Source: Rothia kristinae NBRC 15354 | GTDB lineage: Bacteria; Actinomycetota; Actinomycetes; Actinomycetales; Micrococcaceae | NCBI RefSeq assembly: GCF_001570865.1 | Contig: NZ_BCSM01000003.1 | Location: 62,001-126,000, forward strand | Reading direction: 5' to 3' | Length of the DNA stretch: 64,000 bases | Shown: positions 47,262-56,626 of the stretch, piece by piece | Layout of the letters: each line of letters begins with the position of its first letter | Numbering within the stretch: position 1 is the first letter of the stretch | Program-made: the position numbers and the translations under genes | The notes under the pieces: generated by a model | Database searches by the model: none | Told to the model about the DNA's origin: nothing | What the model saw: only the letters and a program-made list of their open reading frames with translations

Positions 47262-48677
47262 TCAGCCGGGCATCACGTGCAGGCGGCGGGCCGCCTCCGA
47301 GAGGGACCCGGACAGGGACGGGTACACGGTGAAGGTGTCCGCGAAGGAGTCCACGTGGATCTTGTTGTGCACGGCCAGGGAGACGGCGAAGATCAGCTCC
47401 GAGGCGCGCGGACCCACCACGACCCCGCCGATCACGGTGCCCGAGTACTTGCGGGCGAAGATCTTCACGAACCCGTCCTCCACGGCCATCATCTTGGCGC
47501 GGGGGTTGGTGCCCAGCTTCAGCATCACCACATCCGCCTGGTACTTGCCCGCGCGGATCTCCGCCTCGGTGACCCCCACGGTGGCGATCTCCGGGGAGGT
47601 GAAGATGTTGGAGGCCACCCGATGGGACTTCAGCGGGGAGACGGAGTCGCCCATCAGGTGCGCGATCGCGATGCGCCCCTGCATCGCGGCCACCGAGGCC
47701 AGCGGGAGCACGCCCGTGCAGTCCCCGGCGGCGTAGACGTTCGGCGCGGTGGTGCGCGAGACGCCGTCCACGGCGATGTGCCCGGACTCGGTGGTGCGCA
47801 CCCCGGCGGCCTCCAGACCCAGGTCCGCGGTGTTGGGGATCGAGCCCACGGCCATGAGGCAGTGGGACCCGGCGACCTTGCGGCCGTCGTTCAGGGTCAC
47901 CACCACCCCGTCCTCGGTGCGCTCCACGGCTTCCGCGCGCGAGCGGGGCATGACCTGCAGCCCGCGGCGCTCGAAGACGTCCTCCAGTACCTGGGCGGCG
48001 TCCTCATCCTCCCCCGGCAGCACCCGGTCCCGGGAGGAGACCAGGGTGACCCGCGAGCCCAGGCCCCGGTAGGCGGAAGCGAACTCGGCGCCGGTGACCC
48101 CGGAGCCGACCACCACGAGGTGCTCGGGGATGGTCTCCAGCCGGTACAGCTGAGTCCAGTTCAGGATCCGCTCCCCGTCCGGGGCGGCGGTGGGAATCTC
48201 CCGGGGGTGGGCGCCCACGGCCAGCAGCACGGCCTCGGCCTCCAGCTCGTAGGTCAGCCCGTCCGCGTCGGTCACCTGCACCGTGGTCGGGGACAGCAGC
48301 TTCCCCGTGCCGTCCACGACCTTGACCCCGGCCTTCTCCAGGGAGCGGCGGATGTCCTTGGACTGCTCGGCGGCCAGGCGCAGCAGGCGGCGGTTGACCT
48401 TGTCCATGTTCACGTCCAGCTCCACGAGCTCATCGCCCTTGCGGGTGCGGATGCCCAGGGCCGGAGCCTCGGAGAAGCGGTTCATGGTGTCCGCGGAGGC
48501 GATCAGCGTCTTGGAGGGCACGACGTCGGTCAGCACGGCCGAGCCGCCCAGGCCCTGGCGCTCGATGAGGGTGACGTCCGCCCCGAGGGTCGCCGCGACG
48601 AGGGCGGCCTCATAGCCGCCGGGCCCGCCGCCGATCACGAGCAGGCGCTGGGGTGCGAAGGATTCGTTCTGGCTCAC
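47262..48677 (-). CDS. lpdA: NAD(P)H-quinone dehydrogenase, LpdA type (flavoprotein disulfide reductase family)
   Basis: A 471-residue FAD enzyme. The FAD motif [11 protein letters not shown] (16-26), the NAD(P) motif [13 protein letters not shown] and the FAD-binding AAGDCTG are present, with a C-terminal dimerisation domain. The redox CxxxxC of lipoamide dehydrogenase is absent: the stretch reads [13 protein letters not shown], with A47 and V52 at the cysteine positions. That matches mycobacterial LpdA (Rv3303c), which reduces quinones and not lipoamide. The GTG at 48677 is used; an ATG three codons upstream is possible. Confidence 0.9.
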   Translation of the reverse strand: MSQNESFAPQRLLVIGGGPGGYEAALVAATLGADVTLIERQGLGGSAVLTDVVPSKTLIASADTMNRFSEAPALGIRTRKGDELVELDVNMDKVNRRLLRLAAEQSKDIRRSLEKAGVKVVDGTGKLLSPTTVQVTDADGLTYELEAEAVLLAVGAHPREIPTAAPDGERILNWTQLYRLETIPEHLVVVGSGVTGAEFASAYRGLGSRVTLVSSRDRVLPGEDEDAAQVLEDVFERRGLQVMPRSRAEAVERTEDGVVVTLNDGRKVAGSHCLMAVGSIPNTADLGLEAAGVRTTESGHIAVDGVSRTTAPNVYAAGDCTGVLPLASVAAMQGRIAIAHLMGDSVSPLKSHRVASNIFTSPEIATVGVTEAEIRAGKYQADVVMLKLGTNPRAKMMAVEDGFVKIFARKYSGTVIGGVVVGPRASELIFAVSLAVHNKIHVDSFADTFTVYPSLSGSLSEAARRLHVMPG

Positions 48678-48771
48678 ACGCCTCATCCTCGCGCATCCAC
48701 GCCCTGTCACCAAACCTCCGCGCACCGCACATGCCCCCGGTGGATGCGGGGCGCACGTGGGGCCCTGCTGA

Positions 48772-48777
48772 TACCGT
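48772..48777 (+). promoter_or_regulatory. -10 box of the purine nucleoside phosphorylase gene (leaderless)
   Basis: TACCGT stands 6 nt before the GTG at 48784. Confidence 0.5.
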
Positions 48778-48783
48778 GGTGGG

Positions 48784-49626
48784 GTGAACGACGACGCCGC
48801 GCAGCTGCCCTCCTCGCACCCCGATTTCCCGCCGAACCGCGCCGCCCGCGAGGCCGCGGCCCGCCTGGCCGAGATCACGGGGGTGCCCCGCCACGATGTG
48901 GCCCTGACCCTGGGCTCCGGGTGGGGTGAGGCCGCCGAGCTGATCGGGGAGACCACCCACGAGATCCCCGCGGAGCAGATCCCCGGCTTCCACGCCTCCG
49001 GGGTCGCCGGGCACAGCGGCACCCTGCGCTCGATCCGCACCGAGGACGGGCGCCGCGCCCTGGTGATCGGCGCGCGCACCCACTTTTACGAGGGCCGGGG
49101 CGTGCACGCCGTCGTGCACGGGGTGCGCACCGCGGCCGCCGCGGGCGCCCGGACCATGATCCTGACCAACGGGTGCGGCGGCCTGCAGCCGGACTACGCC
49201 CCGGGCCAGCCCGTGCTGATCCGCGACCACCTCAACCTCACCGCGGCCTCCCCGCTGGCCGGCGCCCACTTCGTGGATCTCACCGACCTGTACTCCCCGA
49301 GGATCCGGGAGATCGCCCGGGAGGCGGACCCATCCCTGACCGAGGGGGTCTACCTGCAGCTGCCGGGCCCCCACTACGAGACCCCCGCGGAGATCCGCAT
49401 GGCCCGCACCCTGGGGGCGGATCTGGTGGGGATGTCCACGGCCCTGGAGGCGATCGCCGCGCGCGCCGCCGGCATGGAGGTCTTCGGGATCTCCCTGGTC
49501 ACCAACCTGGCCGCGGGGATCTCCGCCTCGCCCCTGTCCCACGAGGAGGTCCTGGCCGAAGGCCGGGCCGCCGGCCCCCGCATCTCGCGCCTGCTCGCGC
49601 AGATCGTGGCGGGCCTGAGCTCCTGA
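48784..49626 (+). CDS. Purine nucleoside phosphorylase
   Basis: A 280-residue class I (trimeric, PunA-like) phosphorylase that splits inosine, guanosine and their deoxy forms with phosphate. The phosphate and purine site motifs include LTLGSGWGEAA, GHSGTLR, TNGCGGL, GPHYETPAEIRM and MSTALEAIAAR. It is cytoplasmic. The next two genes encode a phosphosugar mutase and DeoC, which could process the pentose-1-phosphate product. The GTG start follows a TACCGT box. Confidence 0.93.
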   Translation: MNDDAAQLPSSHPDFPPNRAAREAAARLAEITGVPRHDVALTLGSGWGEAAELIGETTHEIPAEQIPGFHASGVAGHSGTLRSIRTEDGRRALVIGARTHFYEGRGVHAVVHGVRTAAAAGARTMILTNGCGGLQPDYAPGQPVLIRDHLNLTAASPLAGAHFVDLTDLYSPRIREIAREADPSLTEGVYLQLPGPHYETPAEIRMARTLGADLVGMSTALEAIAARAAGMEVFGISLVTNLAAGISASPLSHEEVLAEGRAAGPRISRLLAQIVAGLSS

Positions 49627-49680
49627 TTCGGGCTCCGCACGAGCCACCCGCACACCGCCACCATCGAGGAGAGCACCGCC

Positions 49681-51429
49681 ATGTCCGATCTCGCCGCCCT
49701 GACCGAGCAGGTCGAACGCTGGGTGGAGTCCGATCCGGACCCGGAGACCCAGCGGGAGCTGCTGGACCTGCTCTCCCGTGCCGAGGACGATCCCGCAGCC
49801 GCCCGGGAGCTGACCGAGCGCTTCTCCGGAACCCTGGGCTTCGGCACCGCGGGCCTGCGCGCGGCCCTGGGCGCCGGCCCGATGCGGATGAACCGCGTCG
49901 TCGTCGCGAAGGCCGCCCACGGGCTGGCCGCGTACCTGACCGGGCGGGCCGAAGAGGAGAGCTGGGGTGCGCCGCGCGCGGTCATCGGCTACGACGCGCG
50001 CCGCAAGTCCCAGGTCTTCGCCCGGGACACCGCCGCGATCTTCACGGCCGCGGAGATCGACGCGTACCTGCTGCCGCTGCCCCTGCCCACCCCGGTGCTG
50101 GCCTGGGCGCTGCGGCTGCTGAAGGCCGACGTCGGGGTCATGGTCACCGCCTCCCACAACCCGGCCCAGGACAACGGGTACAAGGTCTACCTCGGCGGGC
50201 ACGCCGTGGACGCCGCCGGGGACGGAGCCCAGATCGTCCCGCCGTATGACGCCGAGATCGCCCGGTGCATCGAGGCGGCCCCCGATGCCGATCGGATCCC
50301 CCGGGCCGACGAGGGCTGGACGGTGCTGCCCGAGCGGATCGCGCGCGACTACGAGCACCAGGTCTGCGATCTGCTGCCGGGCTTCGCCCCCTCCCGCCGG
50401 GACCTGTCCGTGGTGCTGACCCCGATGCACGGGGTCGGCGGGGAGGTGGCCTCGATGGCCCTGTCCCGCTGCGGCTTCGACCAGCTGAGCGTGGTCCCGG
50501 AGCAGGCCCTGCCGGACCCGGCCTTCCCCACCGTCGCCTTCCCCAACCCGGAGGAGCCCGGGGCGATGGATCTGGCCCTGCGGCTGGCTGAGACCCGCGG
50601 GGCGGACCTGGTGATCGCCAACGACCCCGACGCGGATCGGGCCGCTTTCGCGATCCCCGTCCCGGCCGACCGGGCGCAGGGGGTGGGGCGCATCAGCCCC
50701 GTCGCGCCGGACTGGCGGATCCTGCGCGGGGATGAGATCGGGGCGATCCTCGGGCAGGTCATGCTCGAGCGGATCCCGGCGGGTCAGGCCCAGTCCGCGG
50801 CCTTCGCCTCCTCGATCGTCTCCTCCCGGCTGCTCGGGGCGATGGCCGCGGTGCGCGGGGTGCGCCACGTGCAGACGCTGACCGGCTTCAAGTGGATCTC
50901 CCGGGTGCCCGGGCTGGTGTACGGCTACGAGGAGGCGCTGGGCTACTGCGTGGCCCCGCAGCTGGCCCGGGACAAGGACGGCATCTCCGCGGCCCTGCTG
51001 CTGGCCGACTGCGCCGATCGGCTCAAGGGGCAGGGTCGGACCCTGCTGGACGTGCTGGACCGGCTGCACACCGAGCACGGGGTGCACGCCGCGGATCAGC
51101 TCTCGGTGCGGGTGCAGCGCCTGGAGCTGATCCGGGAGATGATGCTGCGACTGCGAGCGCAGACCCCGCGGCAGCTGGCCGGCTCCCCCGTGGTGGCCGT
51201 GGAGGACCTGCGGGACGGGCTGGCCGGCCTGCCGCCCACGGACGCGCTGCGGCTGCTCAGCGAAGACGGCTCGCGGGTGATCGTGCGGCCCTCCGGGACC
51301 GAGCCCAAGCTCAAGTGCTACCTGGAGACCGTGGAGCCGGTCTCCGGGGACCTCCCGGCCGCCCGCGCCCGGGCCGCGGAGCGTCTGGCGGCGGTGCGTG
51401 CGGATGTCGCCGCGGCCCTCGGGATATGA
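49681..51429 (+). CDS. Phospho-sugar mutase (phosphoglucomutase/phosphomannomutase; possible phosphopentomutase)
   Basis: A 582-residue alpha-D-phosphohexomutase-superfamily enzyme. The catalytic phosphoserine S158 is in VTASHNP, the metal loop reads NDPDADR (near 316), the sugar-binding loop is GYEEALGYC, and the phosphate-binding RPSGTEPKLK is near the C-terminus. Its length and sequence are of the PGM2-like group, in which some members act on ribose-1-phosphate or deoxyribose-1-phosphate. Its place between PNP and deoC makes phosphopentomutase activity likely, but that is inference. GGAGAG precedes the ATG. Confidence 0.9.
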   Translation: MSDLAALTEQVERWVESDPDPETQRELLDLLSRAEDDPAAARELTERFSGTLGFGTAGLRAALGAGPMRMNRVVVAKAAHGLAAYLTGRAEEESWGAPRAVIGYDARRKSQVFARDTAAIFTAAEIDAYLLPLPLPTPVLAWALRLLKADVGVMVTASHNPAQDNGYKVYLGGHAVDAAGDGAQIVPPYDAEIARCIEAAPDADRIPRADEGWTVLPERIARDYEHQVCDLLPGFAPSRRDLSVVLTPMHGVGGEVASMALSRCGFDQLSVVPEQALPDPAFPTVAFPNPEEPGAMDLALRLAETRGADLVIANDPDADRAAFAIPVPADRAQGVGRISPVAPDWRILRGDEIGAILGQVMLERIPAGQAQSAAFASSIVSSRLLGAMAAVRGVRHVQTLTGFKWISRVPGLVYGYEEALGYCVAPQLARDKDGISAALLLADCADRLKGQGRTLLDVLDRLHTEHGVHAADQLSVRVQRLELIREMMLRLRAQTPRQLAGSPVVAVEDLRDGLAGLPPTDALRLLSEDGSRVIVRPSGTEPKLKCYLETVEPVSGDLPAARARAAERLAAVRADVAAALGI

Positions 51430-51481
51430 TCTGCAACACAAGACCGTGAGCATCACCCACCGCCCAGAGACCGAGGACCCC

Positions 51482-52138
51482 ATGGACACCGAACTCGCCG
51501 CCATCATCGACCACACCCTGCTCGCCCCGGACGCCTCCGCCGAGCAGGTGCGCCGCATCTGCGCGGAGGCCATTGAGTACGGCTTCGCGGCCGTGTGCGT
51601 GAACCCCGTGTGGGTGCCGCTGGTCGCGGCGCAGCTGGCCGACGCCGCCCCCCGCACCTGCGCCGTCGTCGGCTTCCCCCTGGGCGCCAGCACCACGGCC
51701 TCCAAGGTCTTCGAGGCCCGCGAGGCCGTCGCTGAGGGGGCCCAGGAGATCGACATGGTCATCGACATCGCGACGGCGATCGCCGGGGACGAGACCGCGC
51801 TGACGGAGCAGATCCGGGCCGTGCACGAGGCCGTGGCCGAGGGCGGGGCGATCCTCAAGGTCATCATCGAGGCCTGCCTGCTCACCGACGAGCAGAAGAC
51901 CCTGGCCTGCCGGGCCGCGGTGGCCGCCGGCGCGGAGTTCGTGAAGACCTCCACGGGCTTCTCCACCGGCGGGGCCACCGTCGAGGACGTGCGCCTGATG
52001 CGCGCGGTGGTCGGCCCGGACATCGGGGTCAAGGCCTCCGGCGGGATCCGCTCCCGCGTGGACGCCCTGGCCATGATCGGCGCGGGCGCGAACCGCATCG
52101 GGGCCTCCAAGGGCCCGGCCCTGGTCTCCGCGTCCTGA
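51482..52138 (+). CDS. deoC: Deoxyribose-phosphate aldolase
   Basis: A 218-residue class I aldolase that splits 2-deoxyribose-5-phosphate to glyceraldehyde-3-phosphate and acetaldehyde. The Schiff-base lysine K155 lies in FVKTSTGF. A second lysine lies in GVKASGGIR, and D91 is in EIDMVIDI. The ATG at 51482 has GAGGA with close spacing and is 52 bp after the mutase stop; a longer frame upstream is unconserved and overlaps the mutase gene. Confidence 0.95.
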   Translation: MDTELAAIIDHTLLAPDASAEQVRRICAEAIEYGFAAVCVNPVWVPLVAAQLADAAPRTCAVVGFPLGASTTASKVFEAREAVAEGAQEIDMVIDIATAIAGDETALTEQIRAVHEAVAEGGAILKVIIEACLLTDEQKTLACRAAVAAGAEFVKTSTGFSTGGATVEDVRLMRAVVGPDIGVKASGGIRSRVDALAMIGAGANRIGASKGPALVSAS

Positions 52139-52163
52139 CCTGCGCCCCGCCCCGGGGCCTCCC

Positions 52164-52169
52164 TATACT
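52164..52169 (+). promoter_or_regulatory. -10 box before the small membrane protein gene
   Basis: TATACT, a near-consensus -10, lies 88 bp upstream of the ATG at 52258. No clear -35 is seen. Confidence 0.45.
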
Positions 52170-52257
52170 GGGGTCAGACGCATCACCTCGGTCTGGCGCG
52201 CATCGGCATCCGATGCCCGCGCTGGGACCCATCATCACGAGAAGGACGGAAGGCACC

Positions 52258-52575
52258 ATGTCCAGCACCACCCATGCCGAGACCGGACGCACCGCGCAGA
52301 CGGGGCAGCGCCGCGACGGCGCCACCCGGGTCCGCACCCACTCCGGGCAGGGCCACCTGGCCTCCAACATCCTGACCTTCATCCTGTGCTTCGCCCTGCT
52401 GTGCGGCTCCCTGGTGCTGTTCTCCTACTGGATCTCGGATCCCAAGGCCGGGCCCGTCTTCGCCCTGGCGATCGCGGCCTACGTGGTGACCTTCCTGATC
52501 CCCCTGTGGCTGCTCAGCGGCGGCACCCGCAAGCACTCCGTGAGCGGGCGACGCACCATGCACGACCCCGCCTGA
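52258..52575 (+). CDS. Small two-helix membrane protein, function unknown
   Basis: A 105-residue protein. A hydrophilic, Thr/Arg/Gln-rich N-terminus (1-35) precedes two hydrophobic helices (about 37-56 and 64-85), and a short basic tail ends TMHDPA. I do not recognise a characterised family. It has its own candidate promoter, a GGACGGAAGG site before the ATG, and a strong terminator after it, so it is probably a single-gene unit. Confidence 0.75.
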   Translation: MSSTTHAETGRTAQTGQRRDGATRVRTHSGQGHLASNILTFILCFALLCGSLVLFSYWISDPKAGPVFALAIAAYVVTFLIPLWLLSGGTRKHSVSGRRTMHDPA

Positions 52576-52615
52576 TCCTCCCACCGTGCGCGCCACCCGC
52601 GCACGGCACCCGCCG

Positions 52616-52653
52616 CGAGGGCCCCCTGACCGGATCCGGTCAGGGGGCCCTCG
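52616..52653. terminator. Perfect 38-bp palindromic terminator
   Basis: CGAGGGCCCCCTGACC and its complement flank a GGATCC centre, so all 38 bases are self-complementary. It lies 40 bp after the small membrane gene and between convergent transcripts. Confidence 0.85.
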
Positions 52654-52675
52654 CGCACCCGGAGGTGCGGCGGAC

Positions 52676-52714
52676 GAGCTCGCCGTCCGGGCGGGACGCG
52701 CGGGCGGCGAGCTC
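52676..52714 (-). terminator. Hairpin downstream of mfd
   Basis: 10-bp arms GAGCTCGCCG / CGGCGAGCTC with a 19-nt loop, 11 bp after the mfd stop. Confidence 0.5.
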
Positions 52715-52725
52715 GCGCCGGGCGC

Positions 52726-55700
52726 TCAGGCGAGGATCGCGTCGATGAACTCCCGGACCCAGGCCAGGATCTGCCCGTCCACCAGATCCTTCCCGCCCAC
52801 CGGCGCCGTCTTGGGCTTGGGCACCAGGATCTGCCGGGTCTCGGTGCCCGGCACAGGCTTCACGAGCGCCCCCGGATACATCCTCTCCAGGCGCATCCGC
52901 CGGGAGTCCGGCAGGTCCACCGGGTGGAAGCGGATCTTGGCGCCCATGGTCATGATCTCGCTCAGACCCGCGGCCCGGGCGCGGATGCGCAGCCGGGCGA
53001 TGGCCAGCAGGTTCCTGGCCGGCTCCGGCAGCTCGCCGTAGCGGTCGGCCAGCTCCGCGGCCACCTCGTCCACGGCCTCGTCGGTCGCCGCCGCGGCGAG
53101 GTTGCGGTAGGCCTCCAGGCGCAGCCGCTCCCCCGGCACGTAGTCGTGGGGCAGGTGCGCGTCCACCGGCAGCTCGATCTTCATCTCCGCCGGGGCCGCC
53201 TCCTCCTTCTCCCCGCGGAAGTCGGCCACGGCCTCCCCCACCAGGCGCAGGTAGAGGTCGAAGCCGACGCCGGCGATGTGCCCGGACTGCTCCCCGCCGA
53301 GCAGGTTCCCGGCGCCGCGGATCTCCAGGTCCTTCATCGCCAGCTGCATCCCGGCGCCCAGCTCGTTGTGGGCGGCCACGGCCTTCAGCCGCTCCAGGGC
53401 CACCTCCCCCAGCGGCTTCTCCGGCGGGTAGAGGAAGTAGGCGTAGGCCCGCTCCCGGCCGCGTCCCACGCGACCGCGCAGCTGGTGCAGCTGGGAGAGC
53501 CCGTAGTGGTCCGCCCGGTCCACGATCAGCGTGTTGGCGTTGGAGATGTCCAGGCCGGTCTCCACGATGGTGGTGCACACCAGGACGTCGAAGCGCTTCT
53601 CCCAGAAGTCCACGATGATCTGCTCCAGCCGCGCCTCGCTCATCTGCCCGTGGGCGACGGCGATGCGCGCCTCCGGGACCAGCCGCTGCAGGTCCGCGGC
53701 GGTGCGGTCGATCGAGGAGACCCGGTTGTGCACGAAGAACACCTGGCCCTCGCGCATCAGCTCCCGGCGGATCGCGGCGGCCACCTGCTGGTCCGTGCTG
53801 GGCCCGACGAAGGTGAGCACCGGGTGGCGCTCCTCCGGCGGGGTCGCCAGGGTGGAGGTCTCCCGGATCCCGGTCAGGGACATCTCCAGGGTGCGCGGGA
53901 TGGGGGTCGCGGACATCGCCAGCACATCCACGTTGGTGCGCAGGGTCTTCAGCTTCTCCTTGTGCTCGACGCCGAAGCGCTGCTCCTCGTCGATGATCAC
54001 CAGCCCCAGATCCTTGAACCTCACGGCTTGGGAGAGCAGCCGATGGGTGCCGATGACGACGTCCACGGAGCCGTCGGCGATGCCGGCCTCCACGGCCTGG
54101 GACTCCTTGGGCGTCTGGAACCGGGAGAGGGTCACCACCCGCACTGGGAAACCGGAGAAGCGCTCGGTGAAGGTCTCGGTGTGCTGCTGGGCCAGCAGCG
54201 TGGTGGGCACCAGGATGGCCACCTGCTTCCCGTCCTGCACGGCTTTGAAGGCGGCGCGCACCGCCACCTCGGTCTTGCCGTAGCCCACGTCCCCGGAGAT
54301 CAGCCGGTCCATCGGCGTCTCCTTCTCCATGTCCGCCTTGACCTCGTTGATCGTGGTCAGCTGATCCGGGGTCTCGATGTAGGGGAAGGCGTCCTCCAGC
54401 TCCCGCTGCCAGGGGGTGTCCGGGGCGAAGGCATGCCCGCGGGAGGCCATGCGCGCGGAGTACAGGCGGATCAGGTCCGCGGCGATCTCCTTGACGGCCC
54501 TGCGCGCCCGGGACTTGGTCTTGGCCCAGTCCGAGCCGCCCATCTTGGACAGGGTCGGGGCGTCCCCGCCGACGTAGTTGGTGACCTGGTCCAGCTGGTC
54601 CGTGGGCACGAACAATCGGTCCTTCGGGGCCCCGCGCTTGGCCGCGGCGTACTCCAGGACCAGGTACTCCTTCATCGGCTTGGGCTGACCGGGCTTGACC
54701 ATGGCCCCGGCGATGGGCCGCTGGATCAGCTCGACGAAGCGGCCGATGCCGTGCTGCTCGTGCACCACGTAGTCCCCGGCCTTCAGGGCCAGCGGGTCCA
54801 CGGCGTTGCGACGGCGCTTGGCCGGCAGCTTGCGCATGTCCCTGGTGGTGTACGGGCTGGCCCGCCCGAGCACGTCCGCCTCGGTGAGGAAGGCGATCTT
54901 CGCCTCCTCGAGCACGAAGCCGGTGCCGTGGGCGGCGGTGGTCAGGGCGATGACCCCGGGAGCCGGAGGTTCGGTGAGGTCCTCGTGGATCGCGGCCGGC
55001 AGATCGGCGTCGCGGAACAGCTCGGCCAGGCGCTTCAGCGGTCCGGGGCCCTCGGTCACCGCGACCACCTGCCACTGCTCGCGCACGTGCTGGGCGACGA
55101 CCTCGAGCAGGGCCTGCACGTCCCCGGCGAAGGTCAGGGGCGCGCGCACCGCGATGGTGAGGGTGTCGGCGTCGTCCTCGATGGCATCGTCCACGCCCAG
55201 GCTCGTGATGGCCCACCAGCCGATCCCCGTCTCCAGGGCCTGGGCCCGGGCCTCGGCGACGTCCATGAAGGACCCGGCGGCAAGACCCGTCTCCTGCAGG
55301 TCGATGGGCGCGGCCTGCCCGTCGGAGGCCTGCTCCCAGGCGGCCAGCAGGAACTCCTGGTTGGTGGCCACCAGGTCAGCCGCGCGGGTGCGGATCCGCT
55401 CCGGCTCGCACAGCACCGCCAGGGAGCCGGCCGGCAGGGAGGCGACGAGGGTGGTCATGGCGTCCACCAGCAGCGGCGCGAGGGACTCCATGCCCTCCAC
55501 GTAGATGCCGCCGGCGATCCGCTCGAGCATGGACTCCGCGCCCGGCAGGGAGTCCTTCAGCTTCGCGGCCCGGGACATCACGGCCGGGGTGATGAGGATC
55601 TCCCGGCACGGCGGGGCGATCAGCTCCTGCGGGTCCCGCCCGTGCTGGGGGGTGAAGGTGCGCTGATCCGCAACGGCGAACCACCGCATCTGCTCGACCT

Positions 55701-56355
55701 CATCCCCGAAGAACTCGATGCGCACCGGGTGGTCCTCCACCGGGGAGAACACGTCCAGGATGCCCCCGCGCACCGCGAACTCCCCGCGGCGGGTCACCAG
55801 ATCCACCCGGGAGTAGGCGGCATCGGACAGGGCCTGCACGGTCTGCTCGAAGTCCCGCTCCTCCCCCCCGGCCAGGCGCACCGGGCGCATCGCGTCCAGG
55901 GAGGCGGCGATCGGCTGGAGCACGGAGCGGATGGGGGCGATGACCACCCGCGTGCCATCCCGCTCCTCGGCCAGCCGGCGCAGCACGGCCAGGCGCTGGC
56001 CCACGGTGTCCGAGCGCGGGGAGAGCCGCTCGTGCGGCAGGGTCTCCCACGCAGGGAAGCGGGTCACGGCCTCCTCCGGCAGGTAGGAGCCCAGGACCGC
56101 TTCCAGGTCCTCGGCCTCCCGGTCCGTGGCGGTCACGGCCAGCACGACGGGCGCGTGTCCGTCCGCGCGCCCGCTGGCGGCGTCCGCGGCGGCCAGGCCG
56201 TCCGAGATCTGCGCGACCAGCGGGGCGCGCAGCCCCTCGGCGGCGCCGATGACCGTCTCCGCGGAGCGCTGCGCGGCGGGCACGGAGGCCTGGCGCAGCA
56301 CGTTGGCGAAGGTGGGCTCCTGGGACAGCGCGGTGCGCAGACCGGTCAGGCTCAT
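52726..56355 (-). CDS. mfd: Transcription-repair coupling factor
   Basis: A 1209-residue ATP-dependent translocase that removes RNA polymerase stalled at DNA lesions and recruits UvrA. The UvrB-like N-terminal domain (about 1-370), the RNA-polymerase-interacting CarD-like domain (about 525-600: LKAGDYVVHEQHGIGRFVEL) and the helicase domains follow in order. Walker A is GDVGYGKTEVA and Walker B is DEEQRFGVEHKEKLK. The motif RVGRGRERAYAYFL and the C-terminal TRCF domain are also present. The ATG at 56355 lacks an obvious Shine-Dalgarno. Confidence 0.97.
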   Translation of the reverse strand: MSLTGLRTALSQEPTFANVLRQASVPAAQRSAETVIGAAEGLRAPLVAQISDGLAAADAASGRADGHAPVVLAVTATDREAEDLEAVLGSYLPEEAVTRFPAWETLPHERLSPRSDTVGQRLAVLRRLAEERDGTRVVIAPIRSVLQPIAASLDAMRPVRLAGGEERDFEQTVQALSDAAYSRVDLVTRRGEFAVRGGILDVFSPVEDHPVRIEFFGDEVEQMRWFAVADQRTFTPQHGRDPQELIAPPCREILITPAVMSRAAKLKDSLPGAESMLERIAGGIYVEGMESLAPLLVDAMTTLVASLPAGSLAVLCEPERIRTRAADLVATNQEFLLAAWEQASDGQAAPIDLQETGLAAGSFMDVAEARAQALETGIGWWAITSLGVDDAIEDDADTLTIAVRAPLTFAGDVQALLEVVAQHVREQWQVVAVTEGPGPLKRLAELFRDADLPAAIHEDLTEPPAPGVIALTTAAHGTGFVLEEAKIAFLTEADVLGRASPYTTRDMRKLPAKRRRNAVDPLALKAGDYVVHEQHGIGRFVELIQRPIAGAMVKPGQPKPMKEYLVLEYAAAKRGAPKDRLFVPTDQLDQVTNYVGGDAPTLSKMGGSDWAKTKSRARRAVKEIAADLIRLYSARMASRGHAFAPDTPWQRELEDAFPYIETPDQLTTINEVKADMEKETPMDRLISGDVGYGKTEVAVRAAFKAVQDGKQVAILVPTTLLAQQHTETFTERFSGFPVRVVTLSRFQTPKESQAVEAGIADGSVDVVIGTHRLLSQAVRFKDLGLVIIDEEQRFGVEHKEKLKTLRTNVDVLAMSATPIPRTLEMSLTGIRETSTLATPPEERHPVLTFVGPSTDQQVAAAIRRELMREGQVFFVHNRVSSIDRTAADLQRLVPEARIAVAHGQMSEARLEQIIVDFWEKRFDVLVCTTIVETGLDISNANTLIVDRADHYGLSQLHQLRGRVGRGRERAYAYFLYPPEKPLGEVALERLKAVAAHNELGAGMQLAMKDLEIRGAGNLLGGEQSGHIAGVGFDLYLRLVGEAVADFRGEKEEAAPAEMKIELPVDAHLPHDYVPGERLRLEAYRNLAAAATDEAVDEVAAELADRYGELPEPARNLLAIARLRIRARAAGLSEIMTMGAKIRFHPVDLPDSRRMRLERMYPGALVKPVPGTETRQILVPKPKTAPVGGKDLVDGQILAWVREFIDAILA

Positions 56356-56626
56356 GGTGTCGGAATCCTCACGAGGGCGGGCGAGCGGAAACGGGGAACC
56401 TCACCAGGCTAGTCCCCGTCCCGCGGCGCGGGAACGGGATTGCTCGCCCGGCGAACGGCGGGACGGGCGGCGCCCGGGCGGGCGCAGCCGTGATCGGATG
56501 CACGTCCCAGGCGTGGCGTCTGCCGGTTTGGAGTAGCATCATGGGCACTGGAACAACTGAATACTGCGGTGCCCGCGAGCTCGGGGGAGCTCAGGGCGCC
56601 GTCTGTCGCATCATCTAGGGGGAAGA

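Noticed and set aside
47262-48677. Lipoamide dehydrogenase (E3) assignment
   Set aside because: Both redox cysteines are missing (A47, V52), so the LpdA-type quinone reductase is preferred.
48610-52110. 1166-codon minus-strand frame opposite PNP, mutase and deoC
   Set aside because: Composition is that of an antisense shadow, and the plus strand carries three well-conserved enzymes with good starts.
52616-52653. Perfect palindrome as a protein-binding site or att core
   Set aside because: It lies between convergent 3' ends and is best explained as a terminator.
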